Source: Sesamum alatum
Lineage: Eukaryota; Streptophyta; Magnoliopsida; Lamiales; Pedaliaceae
Reading direction: 5' to 3'
Assembly: GCA_034509735.1 (NCBI GenBank)
Contig: JACGWO010000011.1
Location: 15,899,573-15,963,572 of the forward strand
DNA: 64,000 nt
Every line of letters starts with the position of its first letter. Positions within the stretch are counted from its first letter, which is position 1. Of this stretch, positions 46,790-60,000 are shown piece after piece. A program made the translations under genes and the position numbers. Under the pieces are notes generated by a model, which ran no database searches, was not told the origin of the DNA, and saw nothing but the letters and a program-made list of their open reading frames with translations.

Positions 46790-49700
46790 ATTGATTGCCA
46801 GAAAGTGTATAAGCTACTAGCAAGTGGATTTAGCTATCAAGTAAGTATAATAAATATCGTTTTCACGAGAATTTAACAAAATACTTATCAAAACTATGAC
46901 TAATCTATAATTATTTGAATGACCGAAAATTGAGGGTAAATTACTTAGAGAGAAATGACTAAAAATAGCATACAAACAAGTTGGAGAGAATTCAAGTATG
47001 GATAAGATGCTAACGCTAAAGGTTCACCTAATTGATCCAATAATTGTCACATTAATAGATTAATCTAATGGCAAATATTTTCATAATCTGAGATTTTTTA
47101 CGAACTAATCTGATATACTTTATCAAGTTATACCAAACCTATTATTATCAAGAAATTAGTGGATTCATCTCTTCTAAGACTCCAAATAATATTGCATTAA
47201 ATTATGTGAGAAACTTATGCAACCAGATTAATCATGCCTATCTATGTTTACATAAAACTGAATTCACACCACGAATACCTTTTCCACTATGCAGAATCCA
47301 TTTCTAGTTCATCAACATAACTAAATTAGCCTAAGAGATGATCAAGCTCTCAAATCATAATAATAAGCACAACAATTCATGGATATATGAAAATAAAAGT
47401 ATAGGTTGATCCAGAAATATTCAACATATTGTCTCAATTAGGCTTTCCCGACAACCTTAGCAAAAATGAAAATTACTTCATACTAAGTAAGTCCATTGAA
47501 GAAGAATAAACTAGAAACACTCATAGTGTAGATGAAGGGGCTAAATGGTTGTCAGTCTCATTGCCTGAACGTCTTATCCACTTGTCTTCTCGTTCTTCTC
47601 TTCTCTCCTCCAGCGTTTTCTCTTTTTCTCAATGTGTATTCAGTATACTCATATCCTAATTATGGTAAGAACGAAAATGAATCCTAATAGCACTCAAATT
47701 CTCTTTTTTCTTTTCTTAGTCCTTTTCCTACCATCATTTCAATTAATTACAAAGGAAGTTTTTTGTCCCACATACAATTTTTCCCTAGTAATTAAATTGG
47801 GAGTTTGTCAAGTTTCGTCCTAGCGCATGCCTGATAACTCGTGGGTACGGGTTAAGTTAAGAGTGCTTCTTCCAAGCGGAATTCTGATAAACTATGGGCA
47901 CGGGTTATGTTGGGAGCGTTGTTGCTGAGTAAAATTCTGATAACCCATGGGCATGGATTATTCCGACTGCGCTCTTGTGTTTTTCTTTGCATGTCCTTCC
48001 ACTTCCTTTGCTTTCAAACACGGGTTCTTTTCTTTACAACTCATCATTTCCATAAAAACACCTACAATTCAACAAAAACACCAAGCACAAGCATCATATT
48101 ATCAAAAATTGGGCAATTCAACGCAAAATAAACCACACAAAATTCTCCTAATAACCCCCCCCCCCCCCCCCCCCAAATTTAAGTCATGCTTGTCTACAAG
48201 CATATAGTAGTTCAAATGCATCACCCTCTTTCAACATCAACTCCTTCCATTGTAATACATCCCATTGCAACTCAAACCAATATTTCATAATGAACTTACT
48301 ATCTAGATGCAAGTTAAGATCGACCTTATAGTACACATTCAGACATGCCACACGACAGAACAATTATCTCAACAATATTTTTCAAATCAAAATACAAAGT
48401 GAGTTAACACCCTCTTTTTGGATTCACTCAATATGCTCAAAGTATTTATGGGTGAACAAAAACTCTTAAGTCATGACATGACAAGATTTTACCATAGGCT
48501 TGCTCTTATATCACATCGCCATTGCTCAGTAGTGAGTTAGGTGCAAGAATTAAAAGAATATTTTTTAGGTTGTAATAGTGGTTCAGGTAAAGGTTGGAGG
48601 GAATAAAAACAAAAAAGGGTTCTTTAAGTTAAAGGAATTGTAGGACATCACTTGCGTAACCTTTCATGCAATGAATTTTTTCTTCTTGATTCAAGTGTTG
48701 TGTAACAGCACACCCCCTCCTTTTTTTTCTCATTATTTTGTTCTTCTTCTACTTCTTCCTTTTTATTTCTTTCACACTTTTTGAGCATATCTTTTCTTTT
48801 TCATCAATTCTCATTCCATCTTTCCCTTCTTTTTTTTTTTCTTCACCTTCTCCTTCTTCTTTTTTCTTATTCTCCTCCACATTTTGTAGGATCTTTCTTC
48901 ATCTCCTTTTTCTCATCAATTTTATCATTCAATCTTTCCCCTATTTTTTCTTTCCTTTCTTTTTTTTCGAGGAATATGGGATGGTGCACTTGAACCATTT
49001 GCTAAGACAAAATATTGCAAAAATGACTCTTCTAATCCTTTCATATGGGGTTCAAAAGTCCAATAAAAAGAAATTATTATTTAAGGTTTGTATCTTGGAT
49101 TCATTGGCAATGAATCAGGCTAGGTTCAACTTGACTACTAGGGTGGACATTTGTGTAGGATTAGAAAAAAAAAAAGGGTGAATCCTAATGCCCTTATCCT
49201 TTCATCACACCAACTCAAAAGTCCAGTCTCAACATGTATCAACAAGAGCAACTTTTGGAAAATCAAACAAAGCATGAAAATCACACCACCAAAAACTCAC
49301 GGAGCATAATATGATGGATGCTCATAAGCTCACAAAAAAAATGGCAAATACGTGTTGCTCGCACACATCTTTCATTCAAACCAATCATCAAGACAAATCA
49401 AAGTATGTGTGACAAGTATGAATCTTTCCCATTCATGTCAATTTTTCTTGCAATCCTAATAGTGCATTCATCAATCATGTTGATGAAAGTCAAATTAGGG
49501 TGGAAAGCATAAAAAAAAGAAAAATCAGACGAACAACATAAATAGATACATGTGAAATCAGAAAATTATGTTCCATCACCACTAACAGAAAGACCATAAA
49601 GAACTACATTCATACTCATGAAACCTCCTCTACACTTAAATTCGACATTGTCGTCAATAAAAAAAATTCAAGAGTAACAAGCATATAAAAATTTAGAAAA

Positions 49701-50540
49701 CTTCCCTGAGTTTGTAGAGGTTCCAGTCTAATCGATTTGTATGGTGCTTGAAGCAGAATTGAGGTTCTGGGGTAGGGCAGTTGCAGCAAAGGGTCATGTA
49801 ACCTGGCCTTTTGAAATCTTTGGCGGGAACAAGGTGATTCTTCAGAATCCATAGTGTAGGGCGCGTATCTATGTGAGAGTAGAAAAAGAAACTGGTTAGA
49901 TAAAAGGCTAGAGAGGAGAGGACTGGCTAAACCCAAATAAGAAAATAAGTCAAGAAAGAAAAAAAAAGAACATAAAAGTAAAAGTAAGAAACGAGGGTAG
50001 AGATGGTAGTGGGTCCCGTCAACGACGGTGAAAGATAGAAGAGGACCAAGGCTCGATCCTGGGGGGCAAAAGATAGTGCGGGAGAGGCTGAGTAGATTTG
50101 GGCTTTGGATGGGCGGATCTGAGAGAAGCTATGACAACGTGAAATGGAAGCAAGGTCAAAGACAATGCATAGCCAAAGGTGCAAGCATATCGGAGTGAAG
50201 GTGCAATCAGTGGTGGAACTTGGTGGCATAATCAGCACGATGGATGCAGATCAAGGGGCAACGACTTGCAAATAGAGGACCCAACGAATCTGGGTGGCAA
50301 TGCTGAGATTTGAGGTGGGCAACTTATCTAGGCGAGCATGGCGGAACTGTGGTGAACAGTAGCGGTACGCCTTCAAGATGACGACTTACGCGATAGCGAT
50401 GACCGGTGGTTGTGATTTGGGCCAGCACGCCTACCTTCGAACGGTGTCGAGATCTGTGGCGGAGCTTCAGAGGTGTGGTATATCGGGGAAGTGAAGGTGG
50501 CACCGAGTTGCAAGCTGAGCTCGCGAATGAGGAAAGTGAG
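46790..50540. other. Non-coding repeat of large-retrotransposon-derivative type (tentative)
   Basis: The start phrase 'taagctactagcaagtggat' and the 'ccacacaaaattctcctaataa' + poly-C + 'aaatttaagtcatgc' part (48130-48190), as well as 'cctcctctacacttaaattcgac' at 49623, resemble what I recall of non-coding stretches of large plant LTR elements. 48720-48970 is a pyrimidine-rich low-complexity zone. The long open frames here are simple-sequence artefacts. No coding domain seen. Confidence 0.35.
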
Positions 50541-50545
50541 ACACA

Positions 50546-51701
50546 TGTTAGTGTAGGTGATCAGAAAGCCAATAGTTTGTTGTTTCGTAATCTACTATTA
50601 ATGATTATTTGATGTAATGTTAAATATCATGAATATAGTTTATTCTTTGGCCATGTTTGTCATGTTATATTATATGTTATTACTGCATTTCATAGATAAA
50701 GCCCACATACCAGTTAAACCAGTGAAGTTGGGTTGCGCATTTGATGGCAACTATGAAACCAACTTCCAATGGTTGATCTGAAACATTCCAAGTCGAGAAC
50801 CCTCAAGGATAGGCATAGAGACTTACAGTAACTGATGAGTTCATCTGATGAGTGTTTCATTTCATCGACGACAACTGTGTGATGTCTATGAACTTTAGTG
50901 AGTGCTTGACAAGGAGTTATCAATTTACTGAATTGACTCCCAAGAGTTGTCATATGGAAGCTCGTATGGCATGATCAGTATGACTAAAAATCCTTAGCTG
51001 AGATAGCATGAAAATTAGTTGTCCGACCTAAGGAGCCTCAATAGCCTCGTGTATGGGGTGCCTATATCTTGGTCTTGGTTGATGTAACCGCGGTATTGTG
51101 TGCTTTTGAAAAGTCATACGCCAGTGCAATTAGAACATACATGGAGGTTGGCTCGTTCTAGAAGGAACCGATCGTCCATCATGAGATGATGGCAATCTCC
51201 TATGTCCTATTGACAGTGTTAATCTCTAAAAGCTTGTGGCCACAGCTATTGGTCAAATCGAAAATAGTTTCCCATGTTGATTAATGAGAAACACAGATGA
51301 GAGTGAATACATAGTTATCAAAGTCAAGTATATGAACCGATTTAGAATTCAGTGCCATAGACATTGATTGGGAGATAGCTTGATGGAAAGACCATATCTT
51401 TATTGTACGCGTAGTTAAAGGTTTACACCAATTTTACCTATTCTCTAGTGCCATGGACCATTGCTAAACGATCACCTATGATAACGGGTACTTTTAGAAT
51501 AATGAGTTAATCAAGAGTGATTAACTGAATATGATTTAATTAATTTAGAGCAAGTTAGCTACCGGATTAAATTGTATATATGATACAAGCCCAAGTCTAG
51601 CTAAAGGTGGACCTACAAGGGTCACACACAAAACACTAATGAATTTTTTTGGAAAATTAATTGGAAATTAATTTTGGATAGGAATTGATTATTAAATTTC
51701 G

Positions 51702-51742
<41 letters not shown>

Positions 51743-52566
51743 TAATTTAAAAGAGTTTAAATTGATCATTTGAATAATTGGATTATTCAATTGAGGTCTT
51801 ATGCGATAGGATACCCTAAGTGTTAATTAATTGGATTAATTAAATACTTTTTGATTTTAAGATTAATAATTTTAGGTTCAAGATATAAATAAAGAATTGA
51901 TGTGAACTTGAAATTAATTGATAGGATCAATTAATTACTGATTTAAAGTTAAAGTGTGTTTAATTCAAATTATGGTGAAGCCTCAAGGGACCACATAGAC
52001 CTACCATGCATTAAAGGCACTTAATTAGGGTTTGTATCCTCATGAGTAGATTCACCTACCATTGACTTGAAACAACCACCACCTCTACATATAGAGGGTG
52101 TTGGAGCCTTGATATATACATATGTCTTGCTTCATTTCTCTCTTATCTCTTTCTTCTTCTCCAAAAAGTTGTATCTCTCTTTCATCCTTCTTAAAAGCTT
52201 GAAATAATTCAAGACTTCCTTAAGAAACCCAAAACACTTTATACTTCATAGATGTGTTGTTCTAGTCTCATTCTCTTGAGTTTCTAACAAGTATCAAAGA
52301 AACACAAGTTGGTGTATTGTGTGGACTTGCTAGAGAGAGCATAGTTTTGCTTTTGTGTGACAAAGAAAGAAATCATTGTTGGAGGACAACTTTTGAAGCT
52401 AGGCCACTCCATTACTCTCAAAGAGGTATTTACGCTTTAACTTGCATCAACTAGGTGGTGTACAAGTGTACTAATAGCCTAGTTGACGTGGGATATGATC
52501 CCGCTTATATTTTATTTATCGCCTTCCTTGCTTATTTAACGTCTGGGCTTGTACTGATTCCTTTTA
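50546..52566 (+). repeat. Copia LTR copy 4 (~2.0 kb)
   Basis: Starts TGTTAGTGTAGGTGATCAG and ends CCTTTTA one base before the primer site. It shares blocks with copies 1-3 (AAAGCCCACATACC, GGGTTGCGCATTTGATGGC). A (GA)17 microsatellite occupies 51705-51738. A CTACATATAGAGG segment near 52084-52096 could serve as the TATA region. Confidence 0.85.
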
Positions 52567-52567
52567 G

Positions 52568-52580
52568 TGGTATCAGAGCT
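52568..52580 (+). other. Primer binding site of copia copy 4
   Basis: TGGTATCAGAGCT, complementary to initiator methionine tRNA except for the last base; follows the LTR directly. Confidence 0.85.
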
Positions 52581-52892
52581 GAGTTCGTGCACTTGGTTAA
52601 TTGATTTATGTTCATTTATATGCTTTAGTTTACTTTAATAACATGTATGTTATTATTGTTCCATGTTTATTTTATATGTTAAAATCATGGTTGTTGAGAT
52701 TTAAACTTTGGGCGCATGATTTAAATGCTAAATCTTATTTTATTTTCAGTATTTTGATAAAAATAGACAAAAATGACGAAAAACGATCTGACCGTTAATG
52801 TAGGCCGGACGACCGCGCACACTGGGAGTATGCGGGTGCTGCGAGCGCACAAGGCCGCCGTGTAGGACTATCTCGTGCTAGGTTAATACCCT

Positions 52893-53720
52893 GTGTGCGG
52901 GTTGTGCACATTATGTGCACCCATCAAGAATCCATTTTCCGTTATACTTGAGAATAATTATCTTACCATAACAAACTATGTCGGGTGGCTCCAAAATTTC
53001 AAAATTATTTTGGATTTCGAAATTACACCGATGAGCTTGACAAATATCCCCCCTACTTCCCTGCCTGAAGGGTCTACTATTGTCGAATGCGAAGAGGTCG
53101 AACGTTGGCATAGTGATGACTCTAAGGCACGTTGCCTCATATATACGACCATGAGAAACGAGATACATAAATAGCACGCTCACTTAGACCATGCCTCTTA
53201 GATCCACCTCCGCCTACAAGACATGTATGCAGTACAGGATCAACAAACTAGGTATGCGACGTCTAAGCATTTCTTTAGGGCGAAGATGACCGAGGAATCA
53301 TCCGTCTATGACAATTGTGTCAAGTTGCTCTCATTTATTGAGAACTAAGTGACTTGAACGGGACTGTAGACAATGACACATACATTGATGTGTTCCTTCA
53401 ATCACTCATCCCTTTCTTTGATCAGTTTGTAGTTAATTATAACATGAATGGGCCTGAGAAGTCCATCCCTGAACTGATCAATATACTGGTTTAGTATGAG
53501 GCGATGGTTAAGAAACTAACGCCTGTAGTGCTTGGGGCACCATCGAATTCTAAGTCTAATGGAAAGAAAGCCTGACGTTGGATGAAGAAGAAAGGCAAGG
53601 GTCCAAGTTGAAGTAAAGGGCCCCAAGATAAGGGCAAAGGGAAAATGATGACAAACGGCCAAAAGGAGATGAATGTCACTTCTGCCATGTCAAAGGACAC
53701 TAGAAGGGGAACTTCAGGAT
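52893..53720 (+). pseudogene. Copia gag (UBN2-like) with broken zinc knuckle
   Basis: The N-terminal capsid part is open at 52893-53174: NYVGWLQNFKIILDFEITPM and PPTSLPEGSTIVE, then RWHSDDSKARCLIYTTM. Capsid similarity continues in other frames (e.g. 'DHFVKLLSFIE'-like at 53310-53340). The nucleocapsid zinc knuckle is at 53674-53715: DECHFCHVKGH then a stop (TAG, 53701) where Trp is usual, and Phe where the last Cys should be. It cannot make a working Gag. Confidence 0.85.
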
Positions 53721-53744
53721 TATCTTGTCTCTATCCAAGGTATG

Positions 53745-54740
53745 TTTTGTTGAAGTAAACATGGTTACTAACACTGCTTTTTGGGTAATGGATGTCAGTT
53801 ATGGGATAGTGTTGAACAAATGCTATTTTCTACCTAGCATTGATCGTGAATCTTGTATTGATCACCATACTTGATGAGGAGCGCTAAAATTTTTTGATAA
53901 TGAAAAGTATTTTTTTTTATGAAGAATGGTTCTTCATTTATACTTGGAAAATTACATAATGGCTTTTGTGTTGTTCCACAATAGGATTATGAATGTTCAA
54001 CCAAAAAGAAAAGTGGATAACCAAGCAAATGCACAAACTTGGCATGCTAGACTAGGTTCATATATATCCCAAGATAGGATTAAGATCTTAGTGAAGCCTA
54101 AAAATCTAGAAATAGAGGATTTAGAGTGCCTCCCGACTTGCCAATCCTAGCTAAAAGGGAAAATGACTACAAAGCCCTTTGTTGGACAAAGTAGTCTTGC
54201 CAAGGATATGTTGGATTTGATTCATACAAATGTCTATGGGCCATTTTTGACTCAGGCCAGAAGAGAGTTCAACTACTCCAAAGCTTTAACGATGGCTAGT
54301 AGCGGTATGGTTATGTTTACTTAATGAAGTACAAGTCCGAAGCCTTCAAAATTTTCAAGGAGTTTAGATTTGAAGTAGAGAACCAAGCTGGTTGCAAAAT
54401 CGAAATCCTTCAACCCGATCAAGGGGATGAGTATTTAAGTGGCGATTTATTAGGTACTTAAAACGAGAATGGGATTCTCTCCCAATGGACTCGTCATGGA
54501 ACGCCACAACTTAATGGTGTTTCTGAAATGAGGAATCAAACCCTATTAGACATGGTCCATTCTATGATGAGTTTTACCAAATTGCCTCTATCCTTTTTGG
54601 GCCTACGCACTTGAGACAGACTCCAAGTTATTGAATATAGAACTATCTAAGACTGTGACCTAGACTCTATATGAGATATGGCATGACAAGCTTTCACCCT
54701 ATAAGTACCTTAGGATATGAGAAGTCCCGCGTAAGTCAAG
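53745..54740 (+). pseudogene. Copia protease and integrase region
   Basis: A protease remnant at about 53790-53806 reads WVMDVSYG, keeping the Asp but not the DTG/DSG motif. The integrase starts with the pre-integrase motif WHARLGSYISQDRIKILV (54041-54094), then in other frames CLKGKMTKKPF-like, SLAKDMLDLIHTN, and a core segment with NGVSEMRNQTLLDMVHSMMS (about 54510-54575). Stops interrupt it throughout. Confidence 0.85.
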
Positions 54741-56210
54741 AGACTAGTGGGAGATAAGTTTGATTCAAGATCTAGGTTATGCCAGTTTTTTGCGTATTTG
54801 AAGGAAATTGTAGGATACTTCTTTTATGATCCCTTGGAACAAAAGATGTTTGTTTCAAGAAATGCAGTGTTCTCAAAAAAAGGTTTTCCATTAAATACTC
54901 AACGGGAGGAGTTGTTACTTGAAGAGTCAAGCGTAGCAACCCCATAAGCATAAGTGACTTCATCATCAACTCTTAAAGGTCCTACTAATGAGACACAAAT
55001 GCTCCGAAGGTCATCTAGAGTATCTCTTCCACCTGAGAGATACGGTTTGCTAAAATAGACCAATCAGTTGGATAATGATCCTAGGATATTGAGATCTCCG
55101 ACATTGATTCAGGAAATTGGCTTGAGACCATGAGATCCGAAATAGACTCCATGTATTCCAACAAGGTATGGACATTGGTAGATCCACCTAAAGATGTTAG
55201 GCTCGTGGAGTGCAAATGGATCTACAAACAGAAACTTAGGGTGGATGGGGGAGATAATGACCTTCAAGGCATGGCTAGTGGCAAAGGGTTATACTTAAAG
55301 ACCCGGAGTGGATTTTGAGAAACTTCGTCGCCAGTAGTCATGGCTAAATTCATTAGAATCTTGCTTGCCATAGTAGCATATCATGACTACGAAATATGAA
55401 AAATGGATGTAAAATGGGGTCCTCGACAAGTTTATTGAGAAAGATATCTATATAGATCACCTAGAAGGTTTCAAATTAAAGGAGTGTGAGCAAAAGGTCT
55501 GCAAACTCCAGCCCATCTACGAACTCAAACAAACGTCCCAAAGTTAGAACATACGTTTTGATGAAGTCATAAAGAGTTATGATAACAAAAAAACGAGTAC
55601 GATCCATGTGTGTATAAAAGGTAGTGGGAGCACAACTATGTTCCTAATACTTTACGTGGATGACATCTTACTCAATGGGAATGATGTGAAGATGTTAAGG
55701 GACACTAAAGTATGGTTATCTACCTAGCTCTATGAAGGGTATGGATGAGGCATCATACATCTTGGGCATCAAGATCTATAGAGATAGATCTAAGAGGATG
55801 TTAAGATTGACCGAATCCTTGTATATCGACAAAGTTTTGAAAATGTTCAAGATGGAGAGTTCGAGATGAGGTTTTTCTTCCCGTGAGTCATGAAATAAAA
55901 CTCTCCAAGAATCAATCTCCTAAAACTGATGAGGAAATCAAAAGAATGCCAGTTGTAGTGTCCAATGTATGAAACTTGATGTATCACATGCTCTGATTGT
56001 CACGAGGCGCTATCAAGCATGTGCTGGTGATCAACAATGCACTGTCGTCAAGACTATCTTTAAGTACTTGAGAAGACTAAGGATTTGTTCTTGGTGTACG
56101 ATAATGGAGAACTTGTACTAGAAGGATATATGATGCTAGCTTCCAGTCTGACGTAGATGATGTCAAATCTTAGTCTAGTCATGCATTTAAACTCAACGGA
56201 AGAAAAAATT
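54741..56210 (+). pseudogene. Copia reverse transcriptase and RNase H start
   Basis: Segments in order: DKFDSRSRLCQFFAYLKEIV and FYDPLEQKMFVSRNAVFSKK (integrase-RT linker), EIDSMYSNKVWTLVDPPKDV and ECKWIYKQKL (RT start, 55130-55240), LYVDDILLNGNDV with the intact catalytic YVDD box at about 55652-55663, and DASFQSDVDDVKS-like (RNase H, about 56130-56170). It breaks off after LNG near 56205. Many frameshifts. Confidence 0.85.
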
Positions 56211-57071
56211 GTCTTAGGTGTTGTTTCCTTCGACCACATGGATAATTAGGTTGGGGCCACCGCTACTATTTTTGACGTCGTCTCCTTCTGCCAGAATTCC
56301 TAGTTTTTTTCCCTTTTCTCAATTAGAACAGTGTCTTCTCTAGGTACCCTCGTTTCTCTAGCCTCAATTTCCCCCTTCTTCACGATCCACCAGTCACATT
56401 TCAAAGCCCTAATCCAACGTCTTGCATCAAAGCGTCCTTCTTGTGAAAACGTAACAGTGGGTTGAAATTCTTCCAAGGCATTGCGCTACCCATGTATTTT
56501 CAGCTTGAAAATTGTTCATGAACACAACTAGGTTCCTTTACATGGCCGAGTCGTGTCCTTCTCTGCCTGACTGTGTAAAAATTGGCTCTTACGCCAAGCG
56601 TTACACGATCTGGCCATGTAACACAACATAACCTTATTTTGGTACTCTGTTAGTTTTAACAACCAATTTGACAATTAGGTCAAATCTATAAAATATTATA
56701 AACATTAGGAATCAAAATCATGGTAAACATTAGGGACCAAAAATGAATAAGGGGCTAAATACAGGGTGTCGGGGACAAAAAATATAATTTGCCCCAAGTG
56801 CATACTCCCATTACTGCACCTCCACATAAATTGGGCAAAACCCATAAAGAAACGGGTCGGGTCCTAATTTAGTTAAGAAAACAGAAACCTTCCCCCAATT
56901 TCAAGTTCATCAGCCCCCCACTAGAATCTTCCAATAGCTGGCCTGCCTTCTTGTCTCTCACCCTTTTCCCTAATTAACTTGTAGTCTTTAGGGTTTCTCT
57001 AGGGTTTTACTTGGAACCCATTTCCCCTCCATTCCTCACTCCGGGTCGTACAGTTGCAGAGCCAAGATTCA
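56211..57071 (+). promoter_or_regulatory. Upstream and 5' leader region of the DnaJ gene
   Basis: From the end of the copia fragment to the DnaJ start. 56560-56640 contains GTTACACGATCTGGCCATGT-like text that is possibly another repeat. 56870-57070 is pyrimidine-rich (CTTCCCCC, CTCACCCTTTTCCC), typical of a plant 5' leader. No certain TATA box. Confidence 0.4.
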
Positions 57072-60000
57072 ATGGTCCGGTCCCACGGCATCCGTCTCGC
57101 CCGCCGCTCCCTTTCCTCTATTCTGCGCGACAATTCGCCATCCTCTGTACACCTTCTCTCTCTTCTGTGTGTATATATGTTTGGGTGTCTCGCTGTAACA
57201 GTTGTAGTTATGGGTTCTTATTGTTATTGTAATTGACGGCAGTTATGTGATTCGTTGTTGAAAGAGGGCTGCAGGAGCTTCAGCACTGCGTTGTGTAATC
57301 AATCTAGAGTTCCTTCGAATTCCAATTTTGGAAACGGTACCTGATATTTTTGCAGTGAGAATGTTTGTGAGCTTTTTATTTTGTTTTTTCTATTGGCTTG
57401 AATTATGTGGCTCTGATGCTCTCTATTAATGAAATACAGTGGGTAATGAGAAGTATTGCTTGAAGATAGGATCATTTGGTGAAAATTTTGGCGCAGCTCG
57501 GTCAATTCATGGCACTGGTAATTTTTACCTGGTGGAGTATTTTTCTTTCCGATCCTTTTTTCTATTAGGGGTTTTATAATTGTTATTTGAGAATTGGATA
57601 AACATGAACCGTATTACCATAAATTACTCATAATGGTAAAGAACATGATCAGATGGTATATAGAGAATATGTTTAGCACGTTAAGTGCTCTCTCATTTCA
57701 GTGAATGCGAGCAGATGGATAAATCAGAATTCAAATTTGATCATTGGAGAGTAACTATTGTTGTAGTTCTGTTACATTTGCACAGTTCTGTCGAGCCTGT
57801 CAAAAGTTACATGTTAGGTAATCAATGATGTTATCTTTTCTCTTACCCCCTGTTTTATGGTCTTCCCTGGTTAGCACATTTGTCGAGAGATTATTACGAT
57901 GTACTGGGGATCAGTAAAAATGCAACTGCTTCCGAAATTAAAAAAGCTTATTATGGGGTATGTTCCTGGCTTGTCACTTTTGTCAGGTTGCTAATATATA
58001 TTGGAGTGGCTCCGACGTCTTGTTCATTTCTTATATGATTTTCCTGATTCTTCAGCTAGCAAAGAAGTTACATCCAGATACAAATAAAGATGACCCAGAA
58101 GCTGAAAAGAAATTCCAAGAAGTTCAAAAGGCGTATGAGGTACATTGTGAAAGTTTTTTGGAGCAGAACGCCGAGGTCTTATTTATGCATGTTTTCTGAT
58201 CTTGTTTTGTGGTTGCAATTTTTATAGGTCTTGAAAGATGAAGAAAAGCGGCAGCAATATGATCAGGTCTCGCATATATCTTTGCTAATTATATATGACT
58301 TGCTATAGTAATTTGCAGATGTGGTCCCAAGAATGCATCATAATTATTGAGTGCTCGTATGGTTTCTTGATGTATATGCATGTACATATGGTGGGGTATA
58401 TAGGACAGTCTGTTCAGATTTAATAATAATGTACATAAAAATTACATAGTGTATGATGCATAGAATTGTATCCGACAAGTTTGTGCTGATTATTGCCGGA
58501 CATCTTACCATGCACAGATACTCTTTATGCGTTCGAAGTGAAAGCTAAATGTAAATGAATCTTTTTTGACTTTGTATAGATATATAACACAATTATATTA
58601 CCTGTTGTATCCCTTGTGTCAAAAATAATTTCAAGTCTTTAAGCTTAAAAGTTGGTGGGAAAGAATATGCAAACTGAATTATGCACTTCTCAAAGTGCAT
58701 AAGGGGCATTTTCCGGGGAAAATTTACTGTATATGGGTTATACATAGATTGTTCATGTTTATTGTGGAGGAATACATGTATTTCATTCATTCTTTTCGGT
58801 TTTATATTAATTTTCCATTATCTGGCTCTAATTGTCGTATGGCGTTCGTATTTTAACAGATTGGCCATGAAGCTTTCGAACGCGCGGGTAATGGTGAAGG
58901 TCCAGGATTTGATCCATTTGGAGATGGCTTTAATCCTTTCCAGGACATATTTAGAAATTCTGATGTAAGTCTTTGAAGAAGTAATATCTTTTACCATTTC
59001 ACTGCATATATGCTTTCACATTTTTCTCAATCAACTAGACTCCTTGTCTCGGCTGGTGCTGATCATAAGATAAGATTTTAATATTCATTAAGTGGTTTGA
59101 GTACATTTCTAATGATAAGTGTTGTTGAATGTATGCTAAAATGTATCAATTTGTGCATTAAATTAGGTAATTTCTATTGCAGCACCTATTTTTCGCGCTT
59201 GAAGGTTTTGAATGTATGCAATAATCTTGAAGTAGCTGCTTTAGAAATTTAGAATGGTGGTAATATGGAGATATGCAGGTGTATTTAGTTGTTCAACTCC
59301 TAAATTGATTTTCTAGATTTGAAACTAAAATGAAGAGCTTTTATTAACTGGGGATATATTTCCACCGTAGCCTCTCTCATCTTTTATTCTTTAACTGTGC
59401 AAATGCTGGGCTCATCTGACCCAGCAGCTACTCTATGCTATTTCACTAAGGAAAGTAGCAAATGGTGATGTGAATCTGCGTGTCCAATCCTTATACTAAT
59501 TGCAGAGACAGTAGCTAATAAAGTTTTAGTCGTACAGCTGGTTGGCTTACTGCCTTAACATATTGATCTTTGCCAGTAGCATTACAATATTGTTATTTTT
59601 CTCTCAGTACTGTTTATAACTTCTGTATTAATTCGTGAGATCTAATGTATTCTGTTTTGGGTATTCTGGCATACTCTGTTGTGGAGATCAGATTTTTAAC
59701 ATCTTCAACAGGGACATGGGTGGCGAAGATGTCAAGGTTATGATTTGCATTTAATGATAAAATTGTGAAGTTAATGGTTTTCTTTAACTAATTTCTCACA
59801 AATTTTAGCGATTGACTGCAGGTTTCAGTTGAACTTTCCTTTATGGAAGCTGTCCAGGGATGCACCAAAACGTTGTCAATCCTGACTGAATTGGCTTGCA
59901 ATACTTGTGGTATTGCAATATGAGTTTCCTCAAATTGATGAAGTCCCTTGCTTAATCACTATTAAACCATTATGTTTGAATCTTTTAAGTTGGTTACTTG

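Larger units (their letters stand above)
50546..56210 (+). mobile_element. Ty1/copia element, copy 4: 5' LTR, gag and most of pol, 3' truncated
   Basis: The order is LTR (50546-52566), primer site, short leader, gag, protease, integrase, RT and the start of RNase H, all plus strand. The order integrase before RT marks it as Ty1/copia. It ends within RNase H near 56205; no 3' LTR follows. Stops and frameshifts occur in every domain. Confidence 0.9.

Noticed and set aside
48738..49181. 147-codon Phe/Ser-rich open frame (plus)
   Set aside because: Encoded by pyrimidine-rich low-complexity DNA; no domain resemblance.
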